A stretch of DNA of 64,000 bases from Andreprevotia chitinilytica DSM 18519 (GCF_000711875.1 NZ_JONM01000022.1:1-64000); one strand, 5' to 3'; shown: positions 27,967 through 37,417, counted from the stretch's first letter. Numbers and translations are program-made. Notes: generated from the sequence alone by a model not told the origin.

Positions 27967-28520
27967 TGCATACCTATCGTCAGCCCCACAAAACGCAGTC
28001 GCCCGCGCAACCGGCCTGGAACGAATCCACGGTGGTGGTCGAGCTGGGGGAAGGGCGCTTCTTGCTGGAAGACGGCCGCATGGCGATGCAGTCCTTGTCG
28101 TGCCTGGTCGAAACGCACATCGGCGACCGGGTGCTGGTGGCGGCATGCGGCAATGGCGATTGCTACGTCGTGCACGTGCTGGGTCGCCCGCAACTGGAAG
28201 AAGTGTCCTTGTCTGTGCCGGGTGCATCGCTGCTGCGTATCCAGCAGTCGATGCTGGATCTCGCCAGCACCGGCCATATCGCACTGCGCTCGCTGGCGGA
28301 CGTGGAAATCAGCGCCAGCGGCGGCGCCATCCGCCTGACTGCGCAGGATTTGTTCCAGAACGTGAGTGGCTCGGTGGTGGAGAACATGCGGCATTACGTG
28401 GCACAGGCCGAGCACTACTTGCTGGAGGTGAAACAGCTGCTGCGTCAGCACGGGCAGCAGGTGATGGTGACGGCGGATAGTGATGTGAAGGTGGATGGGG
28501 AACGGATTTCAATGGGGTGA
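27966..28520 (+). CDS. DUF3540 protein, T6SS-linked
   Basis: A 184-residue protein with the DUF3540 layout: an N-terminal beta-rich region ('EGRFLLEDGRMAMQSLSCLV'), then a long beta-helix-like stretch ending in 'ADSDVKVDGERISMG', similar in look to a short spike or phage-baseplate domain. It always travels with DUF2169 and PAAR-like proteins. The ATG at 27966 overlaps the previous TGA (TGATG). Confidence 0.85.
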   Translation: MHTYRQPHKTQSPAQPAWNESTVVVELGEGRFLLEDGRMAMQSLSCLVETHIGDRVLVAACGNGDCYVVHVLGRPQLEEVSLSVPGASLLRIQQSMLDLASTGHIALRSLADVEISASGGAIRLTAQDLFQNVSGSVVENMRHYVAQAEHYLLEVKQLLRQHGQQVMVTADSDVKVDGERISMG

Positions 28521-28542
28521 GATCGGTACCTGCGATGGTTTT

Positions 28543-28651
28543 CTCCCCTCTCACACTTGTGGGAGAGGGGCCGGGGGTGAGGGTCGTGCAACCTGCTACG
28601 TTCTCGTTAGCACCCCCTCCCTAACCCTCTCCCACCAAGTGGGAGAGGGGA
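28543..28651. repeat. Family B dispersed repeat, copy 2
   Basis: CTCTCACACTTGTGGGAGAGGGGCC and the inverted CCCTCCCTAACCCTCTCCCACCAAGTGGGAGAGGGG arm fill the gap between DUF3540 and the PAAR-like gene. Confidence 0.75.
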
Positions 28652-28676
28652 CAAAAAAACAGAGCAAGGACCAAAA

Positions 28677-29075
28677 ATGTTTGCCAACACCAACCTCGGC
28701 GTCATGAATTTTGCGTTTCCCGATTTCTGTAACACGCCCACGCCGATCGGGCCGATTCCGCTGCCGTATCCGAACATCGCGCTGTCGTTCACGCATATCC
28801 CGTCGCAGTTCCAGGTGATCTTCGGCGGCGGGCTGGCGGAGAACCTGCTGACGGAAGGCACGATCAGCAACGGTGATGAACCGGGGGTGTTGGGCGGGCT
28901 GATCTCCGGCATGTTCATCGGGCCGGATCGGCAATTGCTCGGCAGTTTCAAGGTGTTGATCTGCGGCATCTTCGGCACCCGCCTGACGACGCTCACGGGC
29001 CAGAACGGCATGATCCCCAACATGGTGGGTATGTCGATCACGCCGTCGCAGTTTCGTGTGATTTTGCTGGGGTAG
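28677..29075 (+). CDS. PAAR-like DUF4150 protein (spike tip)
   Basis: A 132-residue DUF4150 protein: 'CNTPTPIGPIPLPYPNIA' early and 'NGMIPNMVGMSITPSQFRVILLG' at the end are the family marks. DUF4150 is PAAR-like and is thought to sharpen the VgrG tip and carry cargo. There is no C-terminal toxin extension, so cargo would have to bind separately, in line with the adaptor genes just upstream. Confidence 0.88.
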   Translation: MFANTNLGVMNFAFPDFCNTPTPIGPIPLPYPNIALSFTHIPSQFQVIFGGGLAENLLTEGTISNGDEPGVLGGLISGMFIGPDRQLLGSFKVLICGIFGTRLTTLTGQNGMIPNMVGMSITPSQFRVILLG

Positions 29076-29149
29076 GGGTGATGGGATTGTTTGGGAGGTT
29101 GGTTTCGATGGTGGTGAGCCCCCGCTCTAATGAAGGAGCCGCTGCTGTT

Positions 29150-29264
29150 ATTCCCCCCTTCCTTGAAGGGGGGTTAGGGGGGATTTCTGCGCCGGTAGAA
29201 CCTGCACTGACGGTTGTGATGGCATCGAAATCCCCCCTAACCCCCCTTCAAGGAAGGGGGGGAT
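29150..29264. repeat. Family A dispersed repeat, copy 4 (in frame with tssJ)
   Basis: A full paired copy directly before tssJ. The open frame of tssJ continues upstream through it and would read 'IPPFLEGGLGGISAP' and 'SKSPLTPLQGRGGW', the same peptide type as in copies 3 and 6. Its last arm, AAGGAAGGGGGG, may serve as the ribosome binding site of tssJ. Confidence 0.85.
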
Positions 29265-29269
29265 GGCGT

Positions 29270-29722
29270 TTGCGTTGCTTTTCGATATTGCTGGCCGTAC
29301 TCACCCTGAACCTCTCCAGCTGCGGCCTCTACACAACCGTCTTCGGCCCACCCACCACCACGATCAGATCGATCCAGGCGGTGGCGGAGCTGAACGCCAA
29401 CCAGAACATGGCCGCGACCGTGGATGCGGTGTTCGTTTACGACAGCACGGCGCTGACCTTGCTGCCGAATAAATCCAGTGATTGGTTCGCCAACAAGGCC
29501 GCATTGCAGAGCGCCCTGGGTAGCCGTATCGAGGTGGTGTCGGAGCAAGTCGCACCGCCGAGCATCGTCGATTTCGTACTGCCGGCGCGCCACAGGAGGG
29601 CGCTGACCGTTTACAGCTACGTGGACTACGTGGCGGGCAATCTGGGCGTGACCGACATCACGTTTTACAGGGCAGCGCAGATCCAGCTGACGCCAAGCAA
29701 AGTGGTATACACCGGCCAATGA
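29270..29722 (+). CDS. tssJ: TssJ, T6SS outer-membrane lipoprotein
   Basis: A 150-residue lipoprotein when started at TTG 29270: a hydrophobic signal followed by the lipobox 'LSSC' (Cys about residue 18), then a small beta-sandwich with the usual conserved end. TssJ anchors the membrane complex and holds TssM. The frame is open up to 29078 and has an ATG at 29219, but those extra residues are repeat family A and would put 17-64 residues before the signal. TTG with the AAGGAAGGGGGG upstream fits a lipoprotein signal better. Start is uncertain. Confidence 0.8.
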   Translation: MRCFSILLAVLTLNLSSCGLYTTVFGPPTTTIRSIQAVAELNANQNMAATVDAVFVYDSTALTLLPNKSSDWFANKAALQSALGSRIEVVSEQVAPPSIVDFVLPARHRRALTVYSYVDYVAGNLGVTDITFYRAAQIQLTPSKVVYTGQ

Positions 29723-29779
29723 AGGCCTGGGCGTTTACACCGGCCAATGAAGTCCGACGACTGACCTCGGCCAGTGAAG
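29709..29779 (+). repeat. Short tandem repeat at the tssJ end
   Basis: ACACCGGCCAATGAAG at 29709-29724 and again at 29737-29752, then a diverged CTCGGCCAGTGAAG at 29766-29779. The first copy holds the tssJ stop codon, so the repeat looks like local duplication of the gene's last codons. Confidence 0.8.
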
Positions 29780-29786
29780 GGAAGGA

Positions 29787-31244
29787 ATGACAATGCAGAC
29801 CGAATATCTACCGAATGCCTTGCAGTGGTCCGAAGGCTTGTTGCTCTCGCCGCAGCACTTGCAGCAGAACGACATCCTCTGGCATGAGCGCCTGCATTAT
29901 CTGGCGCAAAGCCTCGACCCCACGTTCTGGGGCGTGCGCAAGCTGGTGCTGGATACGGGGCGGCTGGTGCAGGGGCAGGTGTTCATCTCCGAGCTGGAAG
30001 CGATTCTTTCCGACGGAACGGTGATCCAGTTTCCCGGCAACTTCAGCAATGCCCAGCCGCCGGTGCAACTGTTCGCCGATACCGCTACCGTCATCACCAC
30101 CGGTGTGCCGCTGCGCATCTGGCTGGTGCTGCCGGAGCGTGGCCGGATGGCGGCGGCGCGCAACAATCCGCAGCGGCGTTTTTTGTCGTTCAGCGACAAC
30201 GATGTCTATGACGAGAGCGCGGAATCGGAAAAAGAAGCGGTCGCCGTGGATCGGCTGCTGCCCAAGGTCAGCCTCTATGCCGGCGTGGTGCCGCCACCGC
30301 TGAACGATGTCTGCCCGCTGCTGGAAGTGACCCGCGATGCCGACAACCACTACAGCCTGACCACATTCCACCCGCCCATGCTGTGCATCGGCGCATCGGA
30401 TTTTTTGGGCGAGCGCAGCTTGCAGCAGCGGCTGGCCGACCTCAAGCAGACCATGTGGGAGAAGCTGCGCGAGCTGGTGCGTGAAACCGGCGCGGATTCG
30501 GACAATGCAGATGTCTCGGCCGACAATGCCACGCAGGGGCAGCTGACCATTGCCCGCCACCTGGCGATGAGCCTGCCGCTGCTCAGCATCATGGCGGATA
30601 ACCCGCAATCGCGGCCGATCAACATGTACGCCATGTTGGCGCAGGTGGCCGGGCAGGTGGCCCCCATCGGCGCGAACCCGATGCCGCCGCTGCTCGATGC
30701 CTATAACCACCTGCAGTGCTACGAGCAGTTCGATACCGTCATCCGCTACATCTCGCGCAAGCTCGATTCGGTCAATACCCGCTACCAGACGTGGACCTTC
30801 GCCCGCGTGGGCAGCGCCGGTTTCGGTCGCCGCCTGCCGGACAACCATCCCGACAACGTGGTGATCGAGCTGCGGCCGCGCGATGGTCAGACGCTGGAGT
30901 CGCTGACCGCGTGGCTGAACGACTGCGCCATCCACGGGCTGTCGCTGCTGCAGGATCTGCAGGACCGTCGTGTGCTGGGTGCGCATCGCGCGCCGATGTC
31001 CGCCGCCGAGATCGCACAACGCGGCCTGCGCAACGGCGGTCTGTTCTTCCTGCTGCGCAACAAGCCGCTGGATGCCGGCGGCAAGCTGGTGCCGGCCTAC
31101 CGTGCTGGCGATACCTTGCTGATCCGCGGGCTGGGCGATAACAAGCAGGCCCCGGCCGACATTGTGCTGCACTACTTGCGCGCTGGCAGCAGCCGGGACG
31201 GGGTGATCCCGACCGTTTCCGAAGAGGTGACGGATGCGGTCTGA
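29787..31244 (+). CDS. tssK: TssK, T6SS baseplate-membrane connector
   Basis: A 485-residue TssK: 'LQWSEGLLLSPQHLQQNDI' near the start and the 'RPINMYAMLAQVAGQV' segment are typical. TssK trimers connect the TssEFG wedges to TssL and TssM. A GGAAGGA ribosome binding site precedes the ATG. Its end overlaps tssL by 11 bases. Confidence 0.96.
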   Translation: MTMQTEYLPNALQWSEGLLLSPQHLQQNDILWHERLHYLAQSLDPTFWGVRKLVLDTGRLVQGQVFISELEAILSDGTVIQFPGNFSNAQPPVQLFADTATVITTGVPLRIWLVLPERGRMAAARNNPQRRFLSFSDNDVYDESAESEKEAVAVDRLLPKVSLYAGVVPPPLNDVCPLLEVTRDADNHYSLTTFHPPMLCIGASDFLGERSLQQRLADLKQTMWEKLRELVRETGADSDNADVSADNATQGQLTIARHLAMSLPLLSIMADNPQSRPINMYAMLAQVAGQVAPIGANPMPPLLDAYNHLQCYEQFDTVIRYISRKLDSVNTRYQTWTFARVGSAGFGRRLPDNHPDNVVIELRPRDGQTLESLTAWLNDCAIHGLSLLQDLQDRRVLGAHRAPMSAAEIAQRGLRNGGLFFLLRNKPLDAGGKLVPAYRAGDTLLIRGLGDNKQAPADIVLHYLRAGSSRDGVIPTVSEEVTDAV

Positions 31245-32058
31245 ACTGGCTGAACCCACATTGCTGCCACGGCGGGTGGCGACCCGGGCCGGAACGGATG
31301 CGGTGGTCGAACCGGGCCCGCCGCTGTCGCTGTTCGGGGCGTTCTGCGCCTTCTATGAAGAGGTCGCCGCCATTCGTCTTGCCAACGCGCAGGGGCGCTT
31401 GCCGGCGTATCTGGTGATGGGCGACGAAGCACCGCCCACCACTGGCGCGGACATGGCCGCCCGCGTGTCGGCCCGGCTGGAACGCCTGTTGCGCCAGCAG
31501 GCGGCTCAGATGCGGCATGGCGGCAGCGAGGTGCAGATCCGCATCTATCGGCTGGCGCAATACGTGATGGCGGCGTTGGCCGACGAAATCATGCTGCTGG
31601 AGTTCAACTGGCCGGGCAAAAAGGATTGGCCCGCCGTGCTGCTGGAAGCTCGGCTGTTCCAGACCCGCGTCTCCGGCGGACGGTTCTTTGAGCTGCACCA
31701 GAAGCTGCTGGGCGTGCAGCGGCCGGCGCAGCTGCATGTCGAGCTGGGCATGGTGATGTTGTCCGCGCTGCAACTGGGATTTCGCGGCGAATTGCGGGGC
31801 GACCATCTGGCGCTGCAGCTGGCCGATGTGCGCCACCGCTTGTATCGCTTCGTCAGCACCCGGCGACCGGAGGCGGATGGCACGCATGCCTTCCAGCAGG
31901 CGTATGAGCAGCAGCGCAGCGGCGCGCAAGACCAACGGCTTGCCCCGATCAAACCGTGGATTCGTGCGGCGGGTGCGACGTTGCTGGGGCTGTCCTTGGC
32001 ATCGGTGCTGGTGTGGCTGGTGCTGGTGCAGTCGTTTTTGTTTTCGATTCGGTCTTAG
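31234..32058 (+). CDS. tssL: TssL, T6SS inner-membrane protein (DotU-like)
   Basis: A 274-residue IcmH/DotU family protein with a cytoplasmic helical domain ('YVMAALADEIMLLEFNWPGK', 'LFQTRVSGGRFFELHQKLL') and one C-terminal membrane span (about 248-270), the standard TssL design. There is no peptidoglycan-binding extension, so anchoring to the wall must come from elsewhere. Confidence 0.95.
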   Translation: MRSELAEPTLLPRRVATRAGTDAVVEPGPPLSLFGAFCAFYEEVAAIRLANAQGRLPAYLVMGDEAPPTTGADMAARVSARLERLLRQQAAQMRHGGSEVQIRIYRLAQYVMAALADEIMLLEFNWPGKKDWPAVLLEARLFQTRVSGGRFFELHQKLLGVQRPAQLHVELGMVMLSALQLGFRGELRGDHLALQLADVRHRLYRFVSTRRPEADGTHAFQQAYEQQRSGAQDQRLAPIKPWIRAAGATLLGLSLASVLVWLVLVQSFLFSIRS

Positions 32059-32098
32059 GGGATTGTTCAAAGTGTCTGCCACGTTGCTCGCGGCCATG

Positions 32099-32212
32099 AT
32101 TCCCCCCTTCCTCGAAGGGGGCTAGGGGGGATTTCTGCGGCGGGAATAACGGCAGTGACGGTTGCAAGGACGTCGAAATCCCCCCTGACCCCCCTTCGGA
32201 GAAGGGGGGAAT
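32099..32212. repeat. Family A dispersed repeat, copy 5
   Basis: A paired copy in the roughly 200-base gap between tssL and tssM: CCCCCCTTCCTCGAAGGGGG, AGGGGGGATTTCTGCGGCGG and the inverted TCGAAATCCCCCCTGACC arm with its closing hairpin. Confidence 0.8.
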
Positions 32213-32261
32213 GTGCTGTTGGTGTACTTAAAGGTTTGTTCATTAAAAAAGAGGCGCTGCA

Positions 32262-35200
32262 TTGTCCTTCGGTTTCCTGCTAGTCCTGTTGCTGGCTGTC
32301 CTGCTCGGTGTTGCCGCCGCGTGGTTGATCTGGCGCGCCAATGCGCCGGCAGGGGCAGTGTCGCCGCTGGATAAGTGGTTTGCGCCGCTCGCCAATGTCG
32401 GGACCTCGGCCGATGCGCGTTACAAAACGCCGTGGGTGCTGTTGCTGGGGCAGGCCGGTGCCGGCAAGAGCAGCTTGGTGGCGTCGATTCCGCCGTGGCT
32501 GGAGCAGGGCGTCACCGACAAGCAGAAAGCCTGGAGCGTCGACGGCACCGCCTGGTGCTACTGCAATAAGGGCGTGCTGATCGACCCGGATAGCGGCCTG
32601 CCGGATGCGGCGGACGGCACGCCGCTGGCATCGAAATGGACCACGGCGCTAAAGGGCATTCGCAGCCTGCGCCCGGAGCGGCCGATCGATGGCGTGGTGT
32701 TGTTCATCTGCGCCGAAACACTGCGAAATGGCGACGGCAACGCCATCCAGACACAAGCGGACAGCGCATGGCGGCAGCTGACGCAGATTCAGGACACGTT
32801 CCAGTTCTCGCTGCCGGTCTACGTGGTGGTGACGCGCAGTGACGAGATCAGCGGGTTCTCCGCCTTCTGGCGCGCACAAGCGCCAGCCTGCCGCGAGGAA
32901 ATCTTCGGCTGGTCGGCACCGGCTACCAGCGAGAGCGAACCCCCGGCGCAATGGAGCGCGGCGGCGTTCCGCTCGATGGCGCAGAGCCTGGAAACGCTGC
33001 AGATTCGTGTGGAAGGAGGGAGCCTTGAAAGCGGGGACGGCAATGCCGACAACGCCGATCACCAAGACACCCCGCAGGGCACCGATAACGATGGCTTTTT
33101 CCTGTTCCCGACCACACTCGCCAAGCTCGAAGGCGCATTGACGCAGTGGCTGGAAACGGCCTTCCGCGCCAGCGCGTGGCGGGCCGGATTTACCTGCCGC
33201 GGCATCTATTTCACCGGCAGCGTCGAGGCCGATGGCGAGGTCAAACCCAAGCCGCGCACCGACCTGGTATTCGTCGATGACCTGATCAACAGCAAGGTGC
33301 TGGCCGAGCCGCTGCTGGCCTCGCCCACGCAAAAAACCATCTGGTCCCGCGATACCGTCATCCGCAGCCTGCAACAGGCCGGCGTCGCCATTGGCGCGAC
33401 CTTGCTGTTGTTGCTCGCGTTGTCCAGCCTGAATCTCTATCGGCAAACGCACACGCTGTCGGCGGGCGTCGCCAACCTGCAACGCGCTGCCCAACTGGTG
33501 AGCGCCAATCGCTGTGCCGGCAAGGAAGACGTGTTCCGCTTGCTGGCCGGCATGTCGCAACTCGATAGCACCATGCTGATGCCGTGGGCGCTGGTCGATC
33601 ATCGTGTGACGGATCGCACCGCCAACACCCTGGAACAAGACGTCTTCGCCCGCGCCGTGCTGCCATCGATTGCCTGCCAGCTGGAGCAACGCGCACAACG
33701 GGTGCAAAAGGTGGGCGAGGCGCTGCCCGGCCCGGCCACGCCCGACCAATACCCCTACCTGCAATACCGCGCCGCGTTGTTCGAGGAACTGCGCAACGTG
33801 CGGCAGCTGGAAGAAAACATCGCCCGCTACAACGCGTTGGCCCTGCCGGAGCGTGCCGGTTCAGAGAAAGAAGCGCTGCAGGATTTCGCCGTGCTGGCCG
33901 CCTATGCCTACGACGTGCCGGAAGTCGAAATCACCCGCTACGAGAAAGGCGCGTTCCCGAGCGTCTTGCGCGCCGTCGAAAGCGTGCCGACGCTGCAACT
34001 GGCAGCCAACGTGCGCAAGAGCTACAGCCAGCAGATCGACCGCCTGGCCGATGGCCTGGATGTGCAGCTCTTCAACGAGGTGAAGGTTGGCGGCACGCTG
34101 ATCGACAATCTCAACCACAACCGCGAACCGCTGCTCGGCAATGCGCGCCAGCTGGCGTGGTGGTTCAACTGGACGCGCTCGTCGTGGCGCTCGCTGGCCG
34201 ATAACCCGTGCCAGAAAATCTCGGTCGAGCTGCAGCAGGAAACCGGCCGGCTGATCCAGCTCAATGCGCCTGCGTACGGTGGTGCGGAGGGGCTGGGGGC
34301 GCTGCCCCGCAAGTTCGACGCGACCAACTGCGGTGCCAAGGCATTCCAGACGCTCGATACGCTCACGCTGTCACCGTACGGTCAGGTCTTCGTGCAGGTG
34401 AACGGTGCGCGTGACCTGAACCCGGCGCTGGTGCCGGAACAGGCCGGCCTGAACGCCTTGCTCAATCTCGGCTTCATGCAGCTCAACCCGGTGCGGCCGT
34501 TCCATTGCGTGACGCCGATGGTGGGCTGGCGCGAAGACACGCTCGGTCAGGCCAAGGGCTTCATCAGCGAATACCAGCGCTTTGCCCAGCAGCAGAATCT
34601 GGCCACGCTGGCGGCGGATACCACCAAGCAACCTTTGTATGCACGGGTGGCGCTCGACCAGCTGGAGCGCTCGCTCAACAGCACCATGAACGATGCCCAA
34701 GTGCCGGAAGCCAGCCTCTCCACGCTGCCCGCGGTCAGCTCGCAACCGGTATCCGGCGCGGAGGCCGAGCTGGCACAGGAAAGCAGCGCCTTCAGCCGCG
34801 CCATCGGCCCCCTGTCGTCGATTGTCGATTCCTACACCCAGCTGGGTTTTGCCAGCAGCGGCACCACGCTGACCAGCTGCATGCGCACCATGGCGAGCGG
34901 TCGCTTGAGTGCAGTGAATGCGCTGGCGGACGATGGCCAGCTGTACAACCCGAGCACGCCGCTGGGCCAGAGCAGTTTCTTCGCGCCGCAAGGCACGCCG
35001 GCGTTGAACAACTATCTGGCACAGCAAGCGGCGCGGGCGCAGGTGCTGGTCGGCTACGCCAGCCCCTTCGTGCAACTGCTGCGCAACTCCACCGGCGTGA
35101 ACGAGACGACCGACCCGAGCGCCACCACGGTGGATTACTGGGCCAACACCATCGACCAGCTGAACCGCTACCAGCAGAAAGACCTGAGTGGCACGGTCGG

Positions 35201-36275
35201 CCAGCTCAACGGGCTGCTGACCAATATCAACCCGATGACCGACCAGAACTGCCACACGCTGCTGGCGGCCAACCCGCTCGGCGCGTCCAGCAACGACTTG
35301 TTCTTCTCGCGCCGCCAGCAGCTGTTGAACGACACCACCAGCCGCTGCAACGGCTATGTGCAGGCCAGCGCGATGGATGCGTGGCAGAACCTCACGCGGC
35401 GGTTCCGCGATCTGGCCGGCCGCTATCCGTTCGGCCCGCTCTCGGCGGCGGATGCCGACCCGCAGACGGTGCGGCGCTTCTTCACCGACTACAGCGCCAA
35501 CAGCGCGGCACTGCGCAACGCGGTGAAGGCCTTGCCATCGTCCTTTACCGACGAAGGCAACGAGTTCCTCGATCAGCTCGACGAGTGGAATACCTTCTTC
35601 AGTACCAACCTCACCGCGCAAGGCGATATGCAGCCGGTGCATCTGGTGCTCACCTTCCGCGCCCAGCAGGCTTATTCGCAAGGCACCGAGCAACTGGTGT
35701 CCTGGCTGCTGAGCAGCGGCACGCGCATGGCCGGCTTCCCCAATCAGGCGACCACGCTGGATTGGCCGTACGGCCAGATGATGGTGCTCGATCTGAACTG
35801 GGCCGACCGCTCCTTGTGGTCGCCCGGCGTGGATAGCAAGCAGGCCGACCTGCAGGTGCAAAAGCGCACGGCATCGTTCGTGGCGCTGGGCAACTGGGCC
35901 TTGCTGCGGATGATCGATACTCACGTGCCGACGCATGCGTTGCCAAGCGGCGCCGCGGGCAAGGGCGTACTGCTGGAATTCAACGTGCCGGTGTCGACCG
36001 CCCCCGCCACCGGCATGACGCAGCAGACCGGTACCACGCGTGGCTATCTGGGCATCGTGTTGCAAGGTACTGACCCGACCACCAAGGCGGTGCTGACGCT
36101 GACGCCACCGAGCAATGCCCCCTTCGTCGCGCCGCAAGTGAAGACCGTGCCGATCAGCAGCAAGAGCACGACATCGACCAGCAAGTCCACGTCCAAGCCG
36201 GCATCCACGACGGCATCGAAACCGGCGTCTACCTCGGCATCGAAACCCAAACCCACCCAAGCCAGCGGAGTGTGA
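32262..36275 (+). CDS. tssM: TssM, T6SS membrane complex (IcmF-like)
   Basis: A 1337-residue IcmF protein. An N-terminal span (1-25), a Walker A 'GQAGAGKSS' (63-71), a second span at about 367-395, and a long periplasmic part ending in a Ser/Thr/Lys/Pro-rich tail ('TSTSKSTSKPASTTASKP'). It couples the inner membrane to TssJ. The start is TTG 32262, with GAGG nine bases upstream; no ATG gives the first span. The tail is unusual for TssM and probably unstructured. Confidence 0.93.
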   Translation: MSFGFLLVLLLAVLLGVAAAWLIWRANAPAGAVSPLDKWFAPLANVGTSADARYKTPWVLLLGQAGAGKSSLVASIPPWLEQGVTDKQKAWSVDGTAWCYCNKGVLIDPDSGLPDAADGTPLASKWTTALKGIRSLRPERPIDGVVLFICAETLRNGDGNAIQTQADSAWRQLTQIQDTFQFSLPVYVVVTRSDEISGFSAFWRAQAPACREEIFGWSAPATSESEPPAQWSAAAFRSMAQSLETLQIRVEGGSLESGDGNADNADHQDTPQGTDNDGFFLFPTTLAKLEGALTQWLETAFRASAWRAGFTCRGIYFTGSVEADGEVKPKPRTDLVFVDDLINSKVLAEPLLASPTQKTIWSRDTVIRSLQQAGVAIGATLLLLLALSSLNLYRQTHTLSAGVANLQRAAQLVSANRCAGKEDVFRLLAGMSQLDSTMLMPWALVDHRVTDRTANTLEQDVFARAVLPSIACQLEQRAQRVQKVGEALPGPATPDQYPYLQYRAALFEELRNVRQLEENIARYNALALPERAGSEKEALQDFAVLAAYAYDVPEVEITRYEKGAFPSVLRAVESVPTLQLAANVRKSYSQQIDRLADGLDVQLFNEVKVGGTLIDNLNHNREPLLGNARQLAWWFNWTRSSWRSLADNPCQKISVELQQETGRLIQLNAPAYGGAEGLGALPRKFDATNCGAKAFQTLDTLTLSPYGQVFVQVNGARDLNPALVPEQAGLNALLNLGFMQLNPVRPFHCVTPMVGWREDTLGQAKGFISEYQRFAQQQNLATLAADTTKQPLYARVALDQLERSLNSTMNDAQVPEASLSTLPAVSSQPVSGAEAELAQESSAFSRAIGPLSSIVDSYTQLGFASSGTTLTSCMRTMASGRLSAVNALADDGQLYNPSTPLGQSSFFAPQGTPALNNYLAQQAARAQVLVGYASPFVQLLRNSTGVNETTDPSATTVDYWANTIDQLNRYQQKDLSGTVGQLNGLLTNINPMTDQNCHTLLAANPLGASSNDLFFSRRQQLLNDTTSRCNGYVQASAMDAWQNLTRRFRDLAGRYPFGPLSAADADPQTVRRFFTDYSANSAALRNAVKALPSSFTDEGNEFLDQLDEWNTFFSTNLTAQGDMQPVHLVLTFRAQQAYSQGTEQLVSWLLSSGTRMAGFPNQATTLDWPYGQMMVLDLNWADRSLWSPGVDSKQADLQVQKRTASFVALGNWALLRMIDTHVPTHALPSGAAGKGVLLEFNVPVSTAPATGMTQQTGTTRGYLGIVLQGTDPTTKAVLTLTPPSNAPFVAPQVKTVPISSKSTTSTSKSTSKPASTTASKPASTSASKPKPTQASGV

Positions 36276-36277
36276 GC

Positions 36278-37402
36278 ATGAGCCAAGACCTTCCTTCCCC
36301 ACTCATCGCCATTGCCGAGCGCTATTTTCTCGATCAGCTTGGGGTTTCGCTCGAATCGATTCTGGCGCCGGTCAGTGCGCAGCAGCCTGAGGGTGAATCG
36401 CTGCGCGGCAGCGCCATCTACCGCGCCATCCAGCAGGCACGCGAGTTCGACGACCCCAGCCTGCCGCAAGGGCAGTGGGAGCGCGATCTCAAGCAAGCCG
36501 ACTGGGAGAAGGGCAGCGCACTGGCGCTGGAAGCCCTGGTGCATCGGAGCAAAGACCTGCAACTGGCCGCGTGGCTGCTGGAAGCGCGGCTGAATATCAC
36601 CGGGATGGACAGCATCGCGCCGTGCATGGTGTTGATGGATCTCCTCTGCCGCCGCTACTGGCCCACGCTGCATCCGCAACTCAAGAACGGCGAGGCCACG
36701 CACCGCGCCAATCTGGTGAGCTGGATCAACGAAAAACTGTTGTCCACCATCCGCCAGACCCCGATCACCGCCAGCGGCAACCGTGAATTCTGCTGGGCCG
36801 ACTGGGAGCAGGCGCGGCGCAACGAGGCGATCCGCGCCGAAGGCGGCCGCAATGCGCAGCCGACCGAAGGGGCGACGCTGGCGGAGTTCAACGCCGCTGC
36901 CTCCGCCACGCATCGCGATAGCTATCTGTGGCTGTACGACACGCTCAAGCACGCACTGGAAGCCATCGCCCAGTTTTCCGCCACGCTGCGCGAGTACCTC
37001 GGGCCGGATGCGCCGGGCCTGCACAAACTCGCTGACCTGCTGGAACGCATCCTCTCGCTGGCCGAGGCGGAGTTGTACCGGCGCGGCATCCGCCCGGAAG
37101 CGGTGCTGGCCGACATGGCCGAAGAAGCGCAGGACGACACGCTGTCCGAGGAACAAATGACCAGCCCGCGCCAGCTCTCCGGCCAGATCATCGAGCGCGA
37201 GGAAGCCTACGCCCGGCTCGCCGAAGCCGCCGATTTCCTCATGCGGCTGGAACCGCACAGCCCCGTGCCCTATCTGGTCCGCCGCGCCATCGAGTGGGGC
37301 AACCTCAACACGGTCGAGCTATATCAGCAGCTGTTCCTCAAGTTCAACGGCCAGATCAGCATCTTTGAATTGCTGGGGCTGGAAGGGCAGCAGGCGAAGT
37401 AG
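36278..37402 (+). CDS. tssA: TssA, T6SS sheath cap or baseplate protein
   Basis: A 374-residue protein with the ImpA N-terminal domain: 'GESLRGSAIYRAIQQAREFDDP', 'DWEKGSALALEALVHRSKDLQLAAWL', 'YWPTLHP'. TssA helps start and guide tube and sheath growth. The C-terminal region (about 310-374, 'EEAYARLAEAADFLMRLEPHSPVPYLVRRA') is of the short TssA type. It lies two bases behind the tssM stop and ends the core T6SS gene run. Confidence 0.93.
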   Translation: MSQDLPSPLIAIAERYFLDQLGVSLESILAPVSAQQPEGESLRGSAIYRAIQQAREFDDPSLPQGQWERDLKQADWEKGSALALEALVHRSKDLQLAAWLLEARLNITGMDSIAPCMVLMDLLCRRYWPTLHPQLKNGEATHRANLVSWINEKLLSTIRQTPITASGNREFCWADWEQARRNEAIRAEGGRNAQPTEGATLAEFNAAASATHRDSYLWLYDTLKHALEAIAQFSATLREYLGPDAPGLHKLADLLERILSLAEAELYRRGIRPEAVLADMAEEAQDDTLSEEQMTSPRQLSGQIIEREEAYARLAEAADFLMRLEPHSPVPYLVRRAIEWGNLNTVELYQQLFLKFNGQISIFELLGLEGQQAK

Positions 37403-37417
37403 GGGACAGCGTGTTCG

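Noticed and set aside
29808-31259. 483-codon open frame antisense to tssK
   Set aside because: Shadow of tssK; no start context and no coding character.
34371-36302. 643-codon open frame antisense to tssM
   Set aside because: Shadow of tssM; Arg/Gly/His/Gln-rich composition typical of reverse-strand reading.
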